Part shown: piece by piece, positions 45,755 to 55,957 of the stretch | How the letters are laid out: every line of letters starts with the position of its first letter | Position numbering within the stretch: the first letter of the stretch is position 1 | Assembly: GCF_026262505.1 (NCBI RefSeq) | Contig: NC_067207.1 | Location: forward strand, 12,802,082 to 12,866,081 | Source of the DNA: Trichomonas vaginalis G3 | Lineage: Eukaryota > Parabasalia > Trichomonadida > Trichomonadidae | Direction of reading: 5' to 3' | DNA: 64,000 bases | The notes under the pieces: generated by a model | Told to the model about the DNA's origin: nothing | What the model saw: the letters and a program-made list of their open reading frames with translations, nothing else | The model's database searches: none | Program-made: the position numbers and the translations under genes

Positions 45755-46720
45755 ATGGATGAAAATGAAACATCTTTTCTGCTTTCCCGTGGAATACAAG
45801 TTTTAAGTCTTATTAGTAATAATGGCTACAGTCAAATCTTTACCGCTTCCTCAGATAGATATCCTAATGGTATTGCTTTGAAAAGAATCATTGCCACCAA
45901 AGTTAATTTCGATGTTTTACAAAGACTCAACACAATGGATGATTCAAAAATTGTAACTGTACATGAATTTATTAGATTTAATCAATTTGTTTTTATTGTC
46001 ATGGAATACTGCAGATATGATATTGAAAAATTCATTAGAAACGGACTCAAAGTTGAAACTACAGATCTTTCTAGATACATAAAACTAACTATTGAAGCTG
46101 TGATATCTTGTCACATCTTTAGTATCTTTGGTCTGAATATTAAACCATCAAATTTCTTGATTGATCAATTCGGACGCCTTAAAATATCAGATTTCTATTA
46201 TTTACCCGAAATCCGCACTCACTACAACTCTCAGACAATTACACAAATCAACAGATATTCTGCCCCTGAAATTCTTCATCGTATAGAGATGGGCAATGAA
46301 AAGTCAGATGTTTGGTCACTTGGAGCAACAATATATTATATGGCAACTGGTAAATCCCCATTCAATAATCAAGATAGCTTAGAATTAATAAATACAATAA
46401 ATAGAGCGGATTATGATAAAGACCAAATATTTGATCCTTTCCTAAAAGAAGTTATATCATATTGCTTGCAACCAAATCCCTTAAATCGGAAGATGCTTTC
46501 TGAACTCCTCAATTGTGACTATTTTAAGCAGGCTGACAAGTCATTAACTGCCTGTTCTTCCTTCTCTAAGAATTCTTTCGTTATACCAAATCTTAAGTCT
46601 ATTATCATCGCAAAGCCACCTTGCCGCACAATTTTGCATTCTAAGCTAAGGATCAAGTCACACAGTGTTGCTCCATCAAGAATGCCTCACGGACATCTTC
46701 CTTCAATCATTGCAAAGTGA
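45755..46720 (+). CDS. protein pseudokinase (321 aa)
   Basis: Kinase fold with altered catalytic parts. The ATP-binding Lys is kept (IALKRI), the glycine loop is degenerate (NNGYSQIF), the HRD loop reads GLNIKPSNFLI so the catalytic Asp is Asn, and DFG is DFY (KISDFYYLPE). SAPEILHR and DVWSLGATIYYMATGKSPF are standard. The C-terminal 50 residues are polar. Loss of the HRD Asp argues against phosphotransfer, so a scaffold or regulatory role is likely. The frame is open to a TTG at 45719, but ATG 45755 with the initiator is preferred. Confidence 0.85.
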   Translation: MDENETSFLLSRGIQVLSLISNNGYSQIFTASSDRYPNGIALKRIIATKVNFDVLQRLNTMDDSKIVTVHEFIRFNQFVFIVMEYCRYDIEKFIRNGLKVETTDLSRYIKLTIEAVISCHIFSIFGLNIKPSNFLIDQFGRLKISDFYYLPEIRTHYNSQTITQINRYSAPEILHRIEMGNEKSDVWSLGATIYYMATGKSPFNNQDSLELINTINRADYDKDQIFDPFLKEVISYCLQPNPLNRKMLSELLNCDYFKQADKSLTACSSFSKNSFVIPNLKSIIIAKPPCRTILHSKLRIKSHSVAPSRMPHGHLPSIIAK

Positions 46721-47388
46721 AATAATTTATTTTATTCATCTTTATCATGATATTTGAATTTTTCTATGTATTAAACATTCTGATTTTAGATAATTTTGTT
46801 AGTGAATACTTCGCTATTGATATAATTTGATTTCGAAATTTGAATATTTTAGAAATATTGTTAGTCAATGAAATCCACTCATTTTTGAAATATCAATTCA
46901 TAGGGAAGCATATATGTTTCAGATTAGATAGAGGTTACTCAGTATAATTTGATTTCATAATTATTTTGTTTCAAATAACAAAACAGTCATAACACCGAAC
47001 ACCATTAAGCCACAGAAAAATCTAATATGCATCTAGCTTCTAATATATTGAAATCAATCATTCGGATTCAGATACATTTGGTTGATTCATCAATTTGTAA
47101 ACTTCTAGATACAAACTCGACAAAAATGATTTAGTTAGGATTGAGATGAAATTGTTTTAAGAATATAATTGAAAAATGAATAATAATGTATATACCGAAA
47201 TCGTTTAATATAAAAATACAAACATAATAATATGAACATAAATGATTGTGAAAGGGGCGTGTAGCAAATATTAAAATAAAATGCCAAAATAAGTAGAATC
47301 AAATATTCTGCGAATAATCATATGCAACGTAAGAATACATATGCAGAGATAGTGAATATAGAATAATTAAATGATAATAAAAATTGTA
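46721..47388. other. intergenic, no gene seen
   Basis: AT-rich spacer between the pseudokinase stop and the stop of the 112-aa gene. No open frame or repeat. Confidence 0.6.
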
Positions 47389-47727
47389 TTATTGGTTGGG
47401 GAAATTTTGATGGTATAAGAATGGGATACTATTAGCCTGTGTCATAACGTCAGTGCTATACTGAGGACCAATAACAGCTGGGGGCATTGCTTCATCAAAT
47501 TGATACATTTGTTGAGGCATTTGCTGAGGATATCCCATCTGTTGATCAACGTACATATTTGGATGCATCGGTTGTCTATAGTCATCAACGCCAGCATTTT
47601 GATCTGTAGAAACAATTAAATGATGGATACTTTCCAAAGATATTTGAGCTATTTCAGCTTGAAGAGGACTAGATTCAACAGCTTTGATTATCTGGTCTCC
47701 AATTTCTTTAAGCTTTTGGAGAGACAT
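47389..47727 (-). CDS. hypothetical Met/Gln/Pro-rich protein (112 aa)
   Basis: ATG at 47725-47727. A helical N-terminal half (LKEIGDQIIKAVE) and a C-terminal low-complexity part rich in Met, Gln, Pro and Tyr (YPQQMPQQMYQFDEAMPP). No domain recognised. It is divergent from the CDK8-like kinase with 59 bases between ATGs. Confidence 0.55.
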   Translation of the reverse strand: MSLQKLKEIGDQIIKAVESSPLQAEIAQISLESIHHLIVSTDQNAGVDDYRQPMHPNMYVDQQMGYPQQMPQQMYQFDEAMPPAVIGPQYSTDVMTQANSIPFLYHQNFPNQ

Positions 47728-47750
47728 TTTTTATACAAAACACTAAATTG

Positions 47751-47755
47751 TCACT
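47751..47755 (+). promoter_or_regulatory. initiator TCACT for the CDK8-like kinase gene
   Basis: Fits TCA(C/T)(A/T); the A is 34 bases upstream of the ATG at 47787. Confidence 0.4.
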
Positions 47756-47786
47756 TTTGGAAATCCAACAATTTTCAATTAATACA

Positions 47787-48806
47787 ATGAACATCATAGA
47801 TCATAGTAAAGAGAACATGATTGGGAAAGGAACATATGGCGAGGCGTACAGAATTGTTGGCCCCCTTGGAGAAGATCTATGCAAAAAGACTTCCAAAAAT
47901 ATTCAATCGGACAAACACATTCCAGTCGTGCCAATAAGAGAAATTTGCTTGTTAAGTGAACCTAAGTATCGACATATCATACATGCAAAGAATGTAACTC
48001 TCGAACAATTATATCCGAACATATTTACCTTAAATTTTCATTATGACTATGGTGCCATTGATGTATATAAGCTATGCAATTACTTTATCAATAAACAAAG
48101 AACTCTCGAACATATAACTGCAAAATCAATATTATTTCAACTATTACTTGCTCTAAATCATCTGCATTCGCATGGAATCATTCACTGCGATATCAGTCCA
48201 GCTAATCTAATTATAATGCCACGAAATTACGAAAGACCCGGAATTCTAAAATTAATAGATTTTGGTCTTTCCAGAACAGATGAATGGAAAGGTCAAGATA
48301 AGAGTACAATAGTAGTTACAATATGGTATCGGTCACCAGAATTACTCCTTGACGATAAAAAATACACAGTAGCCGTTGATATTTGGGCCGCTGGTTGTAT
48401 TTTCGCAGAATTGCTAACAGGACAAGTAATTTTTCATTCTGAGACACGTTCACAGAACAGTAACGAATTCTGCAGCAAGCAAATGATTGCAATTTTATCA
48501 ATAATGGGAAATTTCAAAGCTACAGATCTTCCACCGTATGCAACAACATATATGGCTGAATTCAATAATTTAAACAGAACACATTTCGAATCTCAATTCG
48601 AAAAAAAATTTGCGTATATCGATAAAGATGCACGAGATTTACTAAGAGAGATGCTATGTATCAATCCAAATAACAGAATTAGCGCTTATAACGCACTAAG
48701 ACATCCATATTTCAGCAAAGATCCCGTTCCTATCATGAATATTACGAGTCTTTTCTCGGATTCTGAATGGGCAGATTTAGAAAGTAATGCTTCTCGAAAG
48801 CGTTGA
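47787..48806 (+). CDS. CMGC protein kinase, CDK8-like (339 aa)
   Basis: Glycine loop IGKGTYGEAYRI, C-helix REICLLSEP, catalytic loop IIHCDISPANLII, DFG in KLIDFGLSR, and the CDK8-type activation segment VTIWYRSPELLL followed by VDIWAAGCIFAELLTG. CDK8 phosphorylates RNA polymerase II and transcription factors as part of Mediator. The catalytic loop is unusual: Cys for the Arg of HRD, and Ser for the catalytic-loop Lys (ISPAN instead of LKPAN). Activity may be reduced. ATG 47787 is preferred over a TTG at 47748. Confidence 0.85.
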   Translation: MNIIDHSKENMIGKGTYGEAYRIVGPLGEDLCKKTSKNIQSDKHIPVVPIREICLLSEPKYRHIIHAKNVTLEQLYPNIFTLNFHYDYGAIDVYKLCNYFINKQRTLEHITAKSILFQLLLALNHLHSHGIIHCDISPANLIIMPRNYERPGILKLIDFGLSRTDEWKGQDKSTIVVTIWYRSPELLLDDKKYTVAVDIWAAGCIFAELLTGQVIFHSETRSQNSNEFCSKQMIAILSIMGNFKATDLPPYATTYMAEFNNLNRTHFESQFEKKFAYIDKDARDLLREMLCINPNNRISAYNALRHPYFSKDPVPIMNITSLFSDSEWADLESNASRKR

Positions 48807-49299
48807 ATAATTACTTCATTTTATATTAGTTTCTTATTTTTTATGTTTTGTATTATATTATTTTTAATAAATTATCTATTTGTCATGCTTAATTTTAACA
48901 AGCAAGAATTTACAAGATAATTCTAACACATAAACAATAAATAGACCTCAAGTGAGGAGATTTTACGTATGAAAAGGATTTTAATATTGAGATTTTAAAA
49001 TTTAAATCATAGAGATTAAAAGAAAACATAGATAATGTTTATTACAAACAAAAAACAAGAATATTAAAATATAAGAAGAAAATAATTTCATTGATAGTAA
49101 TGAATGATCAATCGTACTAATATAAATCCATTAAAAAACAACACAGACTTCAAACTTCCCTCATTAATACAAAATTCGAAATATTTGTAACATTTTTTTT
49201 GAAATAGATACTGTAAATAAGTATCTATTATCATTTGAATGATGTAATGCTGTGTGGCGAAGGATTAACGATAGAAACAGAATAAATTCTAAGATTAAG
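48807..49299. other. intergenic, no gene seen
   Basis: AT-rich spacer between convergent genes, without an open frame or repeat. Confidence 0.6.
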
Positions 49300-49989
49300 T
49301 TATGAATTTTGATTTATATAGTTTTGTAAGAGGACAATTGTAAAAGGAGATAGTTGATTCATGAAAAAGTTAGCCTTTCCGCGAAATACAGACTTGTTAT
49401 CAAAAATCGAAATAATATCTGTAGCTTTAATGATTTCCTCATCAGATTTTAGGTTTGATAAGTAAGAATGAATCATTCTTAAATCTTCTTGCGTTATTTG
49501 AAGGAATTGATCATTCGGGATATTTTGATCTTGAATTTTTTGCTGATTTGTGCAATCATTGGATGTAGATTTAGGTTCTATTTCATATGTAGTATTTGGC
49601 ATTATTTTTAATAAATCATTAATTCGATTTGATATTTTTATTAAGTCGGATTGTCTAGATTTTTTGGTTTTTTCCATCTCACTAAAAAGCTTTTTTGTAA
49701 CAGAGCGCTGTATTGTAATGATTGCTTTTCCTAAAAGTGTTTCCTTTCCGATTAAACGTAATATCTGAGAAAAATATGAATTTATATCATTACGTAAATG
49801 AGCCATGGATGGATATCGATTACATTCAAGATTTACAATTATTGTATCGAAATCTAATTTTAATTGAAATAAATCGTGGTATTTTTTTAACATTGAAAGT
49901 ATTTCCTTGTGAAACTCAGCGCTTTTAAATTCCTTCAACAAGGATATAGTAGTTAGTCGTTGTTTAATACTCATTGAATCTGTATACAT
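49300..49989 (-). CDS. bromodomain-like protein (229 aa), tentative
   Basis: Residues about 23-75 (FHKEILSMLKKYHDLF, LDFDTIIVNLECNRYPSM, LRNDINSYFSQIL) follow the pattern of a bromodomain: a helix, then DL.TI...L....Y.S...F..D...F. The usual Asn that contacts acetyl-lysine is not clear. Residues about 165-205 could be a NET-like helical region. If correct it reads acetylated histones. ATG at 49987-49989 with an initiator 12 bases upstream. Confidence 0.5.
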   Translation of the reverse strand: MYTDSMSIKQRLTTISLLKEFKSAEFHKEILSMLKKYHDLFQLKLDFDTIIVNLECNRYPSMAHLRNDINSYFSQILRLIGKETLLGKAIITIQRSVTKKLFSEMEKTKKSRQSDLIKISNRINDLLKIMPNTTYEIEPKSTSNDCTNQQKIQDQNIPNDQFLQITQEDLRMIHSYLSNLKSDEEIIKATDIISIFDNKSVFRGKANFFMNQLSPFTIVLLQNYINQNS

Positions 49990-49998
49990 TTATTGAAA

Positions 49999-50003
49999 AA
50001 TGA
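49999..50003 (-). promoter_or_regulatory. initiator TCATT for the bromodomain-like gene
   Basis: TCATT on the minus strand, the A at 50001, 12 bases before the ATG at 49989. Confidence 0.5.
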
Positions 50004-50999
50004 TGATTTTCCCGTACATCTGTTTGCCATTGCTCAAGCTTATATAAAATAGAATAAGATAATATTAAAGCGTACAGTATTCTAGCTCATGAGAATATTT
50101 GTTTCATACTAAAGTCTTTTTATTTAACTAATTTAATACTTATTAGCTACACTTGATAATGGATATGCTAATTTTTCTTAATTGGCAATTCTTTTAATTT
50201 TGCAATTTAGAATACTACGAGAATAACTGTCTCCTAATTGTAAGAATAATGGATAAGATCTGAGTTCCATTTTGCACTTTATGCGTTCATAATAACAAGA
50301 TTCATTCAAAATTCAATAATTAAACATATTATTTCAGTAATGCAACTCATACTTTAAGATAAACTGTCGAATTCTGCTATATCTAATATCAAATAATTAA
50401 AGAAACGGAGTTTTGAAATTTTTCCTAATCGAGACAACCTTGTTTTCCAAAAAAATTTGGAAATAGAATAGCAAAAACATATTACGATATCAAATTCATT
50501 TATTCAGTTTCTAACCAACTTTCAAAACATGTGAAAAAGTTTCATTTATATTATAAAATATATGAATAAGTTATAAAGAAAAGATTGATTTGATTCATCC
50601 ATAAAAATTTATCGTTGTCAAAATATCAAGCTTCGTCCTTCACTATTTGATTTCAAAATCATTTATATTTTTAACCGTTTATAGAATCAATGATATTTGA
50701 TAATAATATATTTCGATAAACGAATCGATTTAAAAAATTCAAAATGAAACTCTCAGATCACAATCGCAAATACCAACGTAGCATGAAGATTATGAATATA
50801 TAATTCCGATTTATAATATTTCAAAATTGAATCAAATTCATAAAAAGTAAAGCGTAAATCTCACAAAAAGCGATTCTTTCTGTTTAACTAGTTATCATTT
50901 TATCAAATGGTATGTTAGTGATACATAACATGTGTCATTTTTATTCACTTTCTATCCTCTAAAAAAAAATAAGTTTACTTTTTTATTTTAATAAATCTT
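50004..50999. other. 1-kb intergenic stretch, no gene seen
   Basis: AT-rich with dense stops. It separates the divergent starts of the bromodomain-like gene and the GP63-like gene. Confidence 0.6.
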
Positions 51000-53114
51000 A
51001 TGTTTTCTGCTTTTCTTTTCAGTGTTGCTCTTTCTAAAGATGATGAGGAAATCAAATGGGAAAGTTTCAAACTTACATTTGATTTGTCCCAGTTAACTTC
51101 AGATAAATCAGGCTACAATTGCACTAATCCAAATTTACCAGTATTTTGGAATGGAACTAACCACACGTGCACAGGCGTATATCAACCAAACGCTACTAAG
51201 TTACACAATTTAAAAATGACTCTAGACAATATCTCTTCATTCATGGGATCTTTCATTCGTGCACCAAAGCCTCCTGCTTCAATCGAAATCAAAGATGTTG
51301 AAGGCGTTACTAAAAATATGACAAGGACAGATGAAAGTGGCTCTCATTTAGTTATTTCTGTTATTGTCCGTCCATTTATGATTCGTGATCAAAACAATGT
51401 TAATAGAATGTTTGGCTTGATAACAAATAAAGATTCAGAAACACACCGCCCAATAGCAGGTATTCTTGGCATTGATCAAGCATATTTTGATGATTTTGAA
51501 AAGGACACTTCCAATGAAACATATCATAATTATTATTACCAAAAGTTCCTAGGGCTTACATTCCGTATCATGGGTCTTGATAGCTCTTGCTTTGACGAAT
51601 ACCACCCATATGACTCTAATGAACCACACGATAAAGGCGGTAATACATGCAATGTCACAAACCAGTACAACAAGACATTCAAGTACCTTAAGACGCCATT
51701 TGCCCAGACCTTCTTCACAAACCACTACAAGAATGAACGTGCAGATCCAAACAACCAAGATTGCTATGGTATCGAATTGGATGACTTTGCCGACCGTGAT
51801 GACCTATTTAATCTTAGCCAGGTCTACTCTTCACCTGTATCCAGAATTTTCTATTCCGATATCAGTGCCTACGCCGACTTCTACACATTATCAGATAGGT
51901 ACAAAATGAACTTAAACAAGCGTATCACAGATGTCACCATCATGATGCTTAGAGATACTGGCTTTTATCAGATCAACTACCTTAAGGGCTCTCCTCTTAT
52001 TTGGGGTAACTCTGAAACAGGTGTTACTTTCGACAACTTCGCTACAGGTTCACCAAGGAACTGGCAACCTGGTTCATACTATATTTCAAGCGAACAAGCA
52101 AAATACCAAATTCCAAGCTTTGACTTCAAGATGAAACTTGATCGTAGCAACATCCATTCATCATTGGCTACATGCCCTAATAATCAGACTCTAGATTTCT
52201 GCTATGCTCAGGAATGGTACCAGGGACCAAACAAGGATGGCATGAATATCGATACTTCTAATAGAGCTTTCGATTTCATTTATCAGCCCAAGTTCATGCC
52301 AGAATCGAAACCACTTGAAGATGATGAGGCTTTCATTAAAATTCTCGAGGGCACGATTGATAGTAAACCATTCAAATACAAATGCAACGAAAATGGCTCA
52401 GTTACATTGTCTCCAACCTCTTCAACTGGTTTTAATTACACGTGCGATTCCTCAGGTGTAATATTCACATACAGTACTAATAATAATCATATGACTACAA
52501 AAGCCGAATGCCCAGATCCAAAGGTTTTCTGCAAGACATTGAACCTTTATTTGAGTCATTTCACAAGCGAAACTAACCCACTCAAGGAAAAGGAAATCGA
52601 AACTAACAACAATACCCTTACAATTGTTCTCGCTGTCGTTATCCCTGTTGTTATTATTATCATCCTCATCATCGTCGGTGTTGTTATCCTTTCCCGCTAT
52701 AGAATCGCAAAGAAGCGTCGTCAGCAGGAAGATTTCAACCGTCTCAAGGCTATCGCTGCTTCCGTCAAGAACCGTAAGAGATCAGCCACATCTGCCACAA
52801 CAGGCAAGAAGCCACCGCCACCAGTTGCTGGAGGAGGCGAAGGCGGACCAAAGAAGCGTATGAGAGCTTCTACAACAGCAGCCGCTCCAAAGTCCTTCAC
52901 AGATGCACCACCAGATCCAAACGAGAAGAAGGAAGAAAAGACCGCTAAGGGAGACAAGCTCAACCAGATTTTATTCATTGAGCAGCTCGAAAAGAACAGA
53001 GAAGCTAACCAGAAGAAGGAGGCCGAGGAGAAGCCACAAGATATAGAGAACGCTAAGCCAACTGATGACCTTCTCCCAGCTGGCGAAACAAGACCAAGAA
53101 AGAATTCTCTCTAA
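51000..53114 (+). CDS. GP63/leishmanolysin-like surface protein lacking the zinc motif (704 aa)
   Basis: A short hydrophobic start (MFSAFLFSVALS) looks like a signal peptide. The ectodomain follows the leishmanolysin layout: RPIAGILGIDQAYF, then a helix where HExxH is expected but which reads QKFLGLTFRIMGLD (about 180-193), then a Cys-containing region, then VTIMMLRDTGFYQINY and SPLIWGN, which match the late M8 segment (L.D.GWY..NY, WG). About 15 N-glycosylation sites are visible. A membrane helix is at about 539-565, followed by a basic, Lys/Pro/Ala-rich cytoplasmic tail of 140 residues. Without the zinc ligands it is probably not a protease but a surface adhesion or receptor-like member of the family. 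Confidence 0.75.
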   Translation: MFSAFLFSVALSKDDEEIKWESFKLTFDLSQLTSDKSGYNCTNPNLPVFWNGTNHTCTGVYQPNATKLHNLKMTLDNISSFMGSFIRAPKPPASIEIKDVEGVTKNMTRTDESGSHLVISVIVRPFMIRDQNNVNRMFGLITNKDSETHRPIAGILGIDQAYFDDFEKDTSNETYHNYYYQKFLGLTFRIMGLDSSCFDEYHPYDSNEPHDKGGNTCNVTNQYNKTFKYLKTPFAQTFFTNHYKNERADPNNQDCYGIELDDFADRDDLFNLSQVYSSPVSRIFYSDISAYADFYTLSDRYKMNLNKRITDVTIMMLRDTGFYQINYLKGSPLIWGNSETGVTFDNFATGSPRNWQPGSYYISSEQAKYQIPSFDFKMKLDRSNIHSSLATCPNNQTLDFCYAQEWYQGPNKDGMNIDTSNRAFDFIYQPKFMPESKPLEDDEAFIKILEGTIDSKPFKYKCNENGSVTLSPTSSTGFNYTCDSSGVIFTYSTNNNHMTTKAECPDPKVFCKTLNLYLSHFTSETNPLKEKEIETNNNTLTIVLAVVIPVVIIIILIIVGVVILSRYRIAKKRRQQEDFNRLKAIAASVKNRKRSATSATTGKKPPPPVAGGGEGGPKKRMRASTTAAAPKSFTDAPPDPNEKKEEKTAKGDKLNQILFIEQLEKNREANQKKEAEEKPQDIENAKPTDDLLPAGETRPRKNSL

Positions 53115-53481
53115 GCCTTTTTTACATTTTGAATTTTCATTCCTGAATTTTAAATTAAAAAAAAAAACTCTTTTCTTTTTTTAACATATGTCTGATATAC
53201 TTCTACATTTCATTGTAATATACAAATAGGATCAGAAAAGATTTAATTTTCGGATCATAAACTGTGTTAATTCATCATCGGAATAGGACCAATCGACTTT
53301 GTTTAAGAAACAGCTCTTGAATCCAGGTCAATATCATAGTACCATCGCAAATAAATTAGTTGACAGTTAGATAATTCGATTAAATACGATGATTCCTTAA
53401 ACAGGCATGCAACATTCTTAGAAAAAATGAGAAAAATAAAGAATATTTGCAGATAATATCAAATAATATTTCTAAATAACT
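53115..53481. other. intergenic, no gene seen
   Basis: AT-rich spacer between convergent genes; a poly-A run at about 53157-53167 follows the GP63-like stop. Confidence 0.6.
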
Positions 53482-55938
53482 TTATTGGGAAAGATTGAGA
53501 GTCTTGAATAGCTTTTCAGCATCACCCTTAGACTCATCATTAGAGATAGCATCCATAAACAAATTAACTATACCTTGTTCTTCGTCCTGGTTAATAATTT
53601 CCATAACAGCTTCAGGAGAAAGGGTTGACATGGTCAAAGCCAGTCTCAGAAGTTCTGTTCTAGACTGTTTGAACAACGGAGGGAAGTTTGAGAAGTATGT
53701 TAAAATATCAGCACCGATATCAAAGACTCCAAGCGCTGCTTCTGGGTCAATCTTCTGGTAGACGTTAGACATTGTCTTGGAGAGTGTGTTTGCAATGATT
53801 TCGGCCTCGCCCTGGTCGTTGTTCGCCTCAACGTTCAACGTTTTCGCGAAAACGCGGAGATAAGGTATCAATGCTTCGATAGAAGATGAAACACTATCGA
53901 AGGAGACCTGAGAAAGCGTGGAAAGAAGGTTCAAAAAGGCACGTCGATTATTTGGCATCGTAGATAAATTCGAAAGATAAGCCACAATCACGTTAATGAA
54001 CCTTCCCTTATCGCCAACATCGAATCCCGCGTTGATAAGCATGTCAAGAGCGTACGTTGCGTTATAAAGTGCATCTGGATCGCATTGGTCGGGATCTGAA
54101 CCGAGAACCTCATCGTAGATGGAAACTGTCTCCTCTAAATAAGGCGAAAAGTGGTTTCCGATTGCTCTTGCGACCGCTGCAATTGGGAGTAATGCGTCAT
54201 TTAAGTATTGGTCGCCTGTTTGAAGGGCCTTAACGAATAGAGGGAGAAGTGTTTCCGCACTCTGAAGTATCTGGCTCCTGTAGTCATCTCTGTAGCAAAA
54301 TACTTGTATTGTTTCTGCGAGTTGGTGGCAAATCCAGAAGTTTTCGCCGGACTCGAGGGTATTTGCGTATAATTCTATGACGGTTGGGAGGACAGAGACT
54401 CCTGCATCAGCAGATCCGTATTGAATAATGTCGTTAAACGAGTCGAATGGGTTCTTGTAGAGTCCTTCTGATATGGACGTTGCATGCTCGAGTATTGCCT
54501 CTAGTATTTGCTCTGTACTCGTGAAGCCTTCCACTTGAGTTAAAACTTTCATCAGCTGGCAGACTTCAGAAGCGACAAGGACGTTCTCATCTGTAATAAG
54601 CTCGAGGAACCCGATACTGTCGTTGGCCAGTTTGATGACAGATTCCTTGAATGTGTTTTCATTCTTGAATTTTTCGGAATTTGCCATAGTTTCTATACCT
54701 TTTCTTATGCAATGCAATGCGCGTTGTCTAACACATGGGGATTCATCAGTAACTAATTCATTTAATGCTTCAAGGTATTTCGATGAAAAAGTGACATATG
54801 TTGTATTACAAATAGTTGAGGCCAAGAGTTTCAGAGCGACATCCTTTTCAGCGAAGGAATCGCTGACTATACCAGTGTTAATAAGAGTCTCTAAAGTACC
54901 TATCATGTTATCGCAGTTAAGGCTAATTACGACTTTTACAGCTTTGAATGCAGCAATTGCAGGAGTCCACATATCTGGAGTGATGCATTCGTTAGTATCG
55001 ATTGTAGAAAGAATTCCTACGAGTGAAGCTAAGATTACTTCCGCGTTATTTGCAATAGTTTCTAATTGCATCTCGCGATCATTGTATTCTAGGTCTGCTA
55101 TTGTGTTAATAAGCATGCAGGCTTGCATGAGAGTATTTTCTTCCTTGATTTCTTGTAATACTTTGCAGCATGTCAGTACTAAATGTTCTGAAACTTCTGC
55201 AACGATAGAAGGAGTGATATCTGCCAGTCTGTTCCAACATTCGAGTGATGGTCTGATCGAAACATCGTTCTCAAGCAGAGCAAGGAATACAGAAACGACT
55301 CCTGTTGAAAATTCTGGATCTGCAAGTAATTCAACGATTGATTCGACTGTTGCGATGAGTGTATCGAGAACTACAACTGAGGCCTCGAGGTTGTCTGTTG
55401 ATGTGAAGTGTCCAAACACTCCTGTGATGAGATTTTGAATTTCTTCGTCTGAAGGATCGTATCCAACGAGAATTATGTTGATTGCTTTGCACACTGGATC
55501 TAAATCTTGTGGATTTTCACCTTGCTGAAGTAAAGATGAGAGTCTGTTGAGTAATGAATTTTCGAAATTGCGATGTACGTATAAACTGCCTATTTTGCCA
55601 AGTAAAACAGCAGGATGATGTCTGTATACTGGATCCATTGTGGTCATGAGTTCAAAGCATAAATCTATTAATTCATTTACGTTGTTTTCTGTAAATACAT
55701 TAAATGGATGTAATTCTTCTTGTTCTGGAAGTTTTGAGATATTTGGGAAGTAATTGCCTGCAATTACGCATGCATTTCCTTTGATTTTGGCTGATACTGA
55801 ATCTTGTTTCAAGATTTCAATGATACTTGTTATAAAAAGGAGAGGATTTTCCTCAGCTAGCTTAGTTAGCTGCTCCTGGCTTTGAAGAATGTGGGTGGCA
55901 TCAAGCTGGCTCAGAAGAGTCAGAAGGGTCTCCGCCAT
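53482..55938 (-). CDS. importin-beta / karyopherin-like HEAT-repeat protein (818 aa)
   Basis: Almost entirely helical with HEAT-type pairs. The start (LLSQLDATHILQSQEQL) resembles the first HEAT of importin beta (N-terminal helix then ...AE..L). KIKGNACVIAGNYF matches the second (R..AG..LKN). Internal signs are ESIVELLADPEF, SLECWNRLADI (EFW..I pattern) and SPCVRQRALHCI. The family length is about 850-870 residues. It would carry cargo through nuclear pores under Ran control. ATG at 55936-55938 with a GGTGACA motif just upstream. Confidence 0.75.
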   Translation of the reverse strand: MAETLLTLLSQLDATHILQSQEQLTKLAEENPLLFITSIIEILKQDSVSAKIKGNACVIAGNYFPNISKLPEQEELHPFNVFTENNVNELIDLCFELMTTMDPVYRHHPAVLLGKIGSLYVHRNFENSLLNRLSSLLQQGENPQDLDPVCKAINIILVGYDPSDEEIQNLITGVFGHFTSTDNLEASVVVLDTLIATVESIVELLADPEFSTGVVSVFLALLENDVSIRPSLECWNRLADITPSIVAEVSEHLVLTCCKVLQEIKEENTLMQACMLINTIADLEYNDREMQLETIANNAEVILASLVGILSTIDTNECITPDMWTPAIAAFKAVKVVISLNCDNMIGTLETLINTGIVSDSFAEKDVALKLLASTICNTTYVTFSSKYLEALNELVTDESPCVRQRALHCIRKGIETMANSEKFKNENTFKESVIKLANDSIGFLELITDENVLVASEVCQLMKVLTQVEGFTSTEQILEAILEHATSISEGLYKNPFDSFNDIIQYGSADAGVSVLPTVIELYANTLESGENFWICHQLAETIQVFCYRDDYRSQILQSAETLLPLFVKALQTGDQYLNDALLPIAAVARAIGNHFSPYLEETVSIYDEVLGSDPDQCDPDALYNATYALDMLINAGFDVGDKGRFINVIVAYLSNLSTMPNNRRAFLNLLSTLSQVSFDSVSSSIEALIPYLRVFAKTLNVEANNDQGEAEIIANTLSKTMSNVYQKIDPEAALGVFDIGADILTYFSNFPPLFKQSRTELLRLALTMSTLSPEAVMEIINQDEEQGIVNLFMDAISNDESKGDAEKLFKTLNLSQ

Positions 55939-55940
55939 CT

Positions 55941-55957
55941 TGTCACCTTTTTTAAAA
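55941..55957 (-). promoter_or_regulatory. GGTGACA core-promoter-like motif upstream of importin-like gene
   Basis: On the minus strand TTTTAAAAAAGGTGACA ends 2 bases before the ATG. It matches the motif upstream of the NOP9-like gene in sequence and spacing. Confidence 0.4.

Noticed and set aside
54623-55438. 271-codon frame antisense to the importin-like gene
   Set aside because: It lies wholly opposite a convincing HEAT-repeat gene; Ser- and Thr-rich shadow frame.
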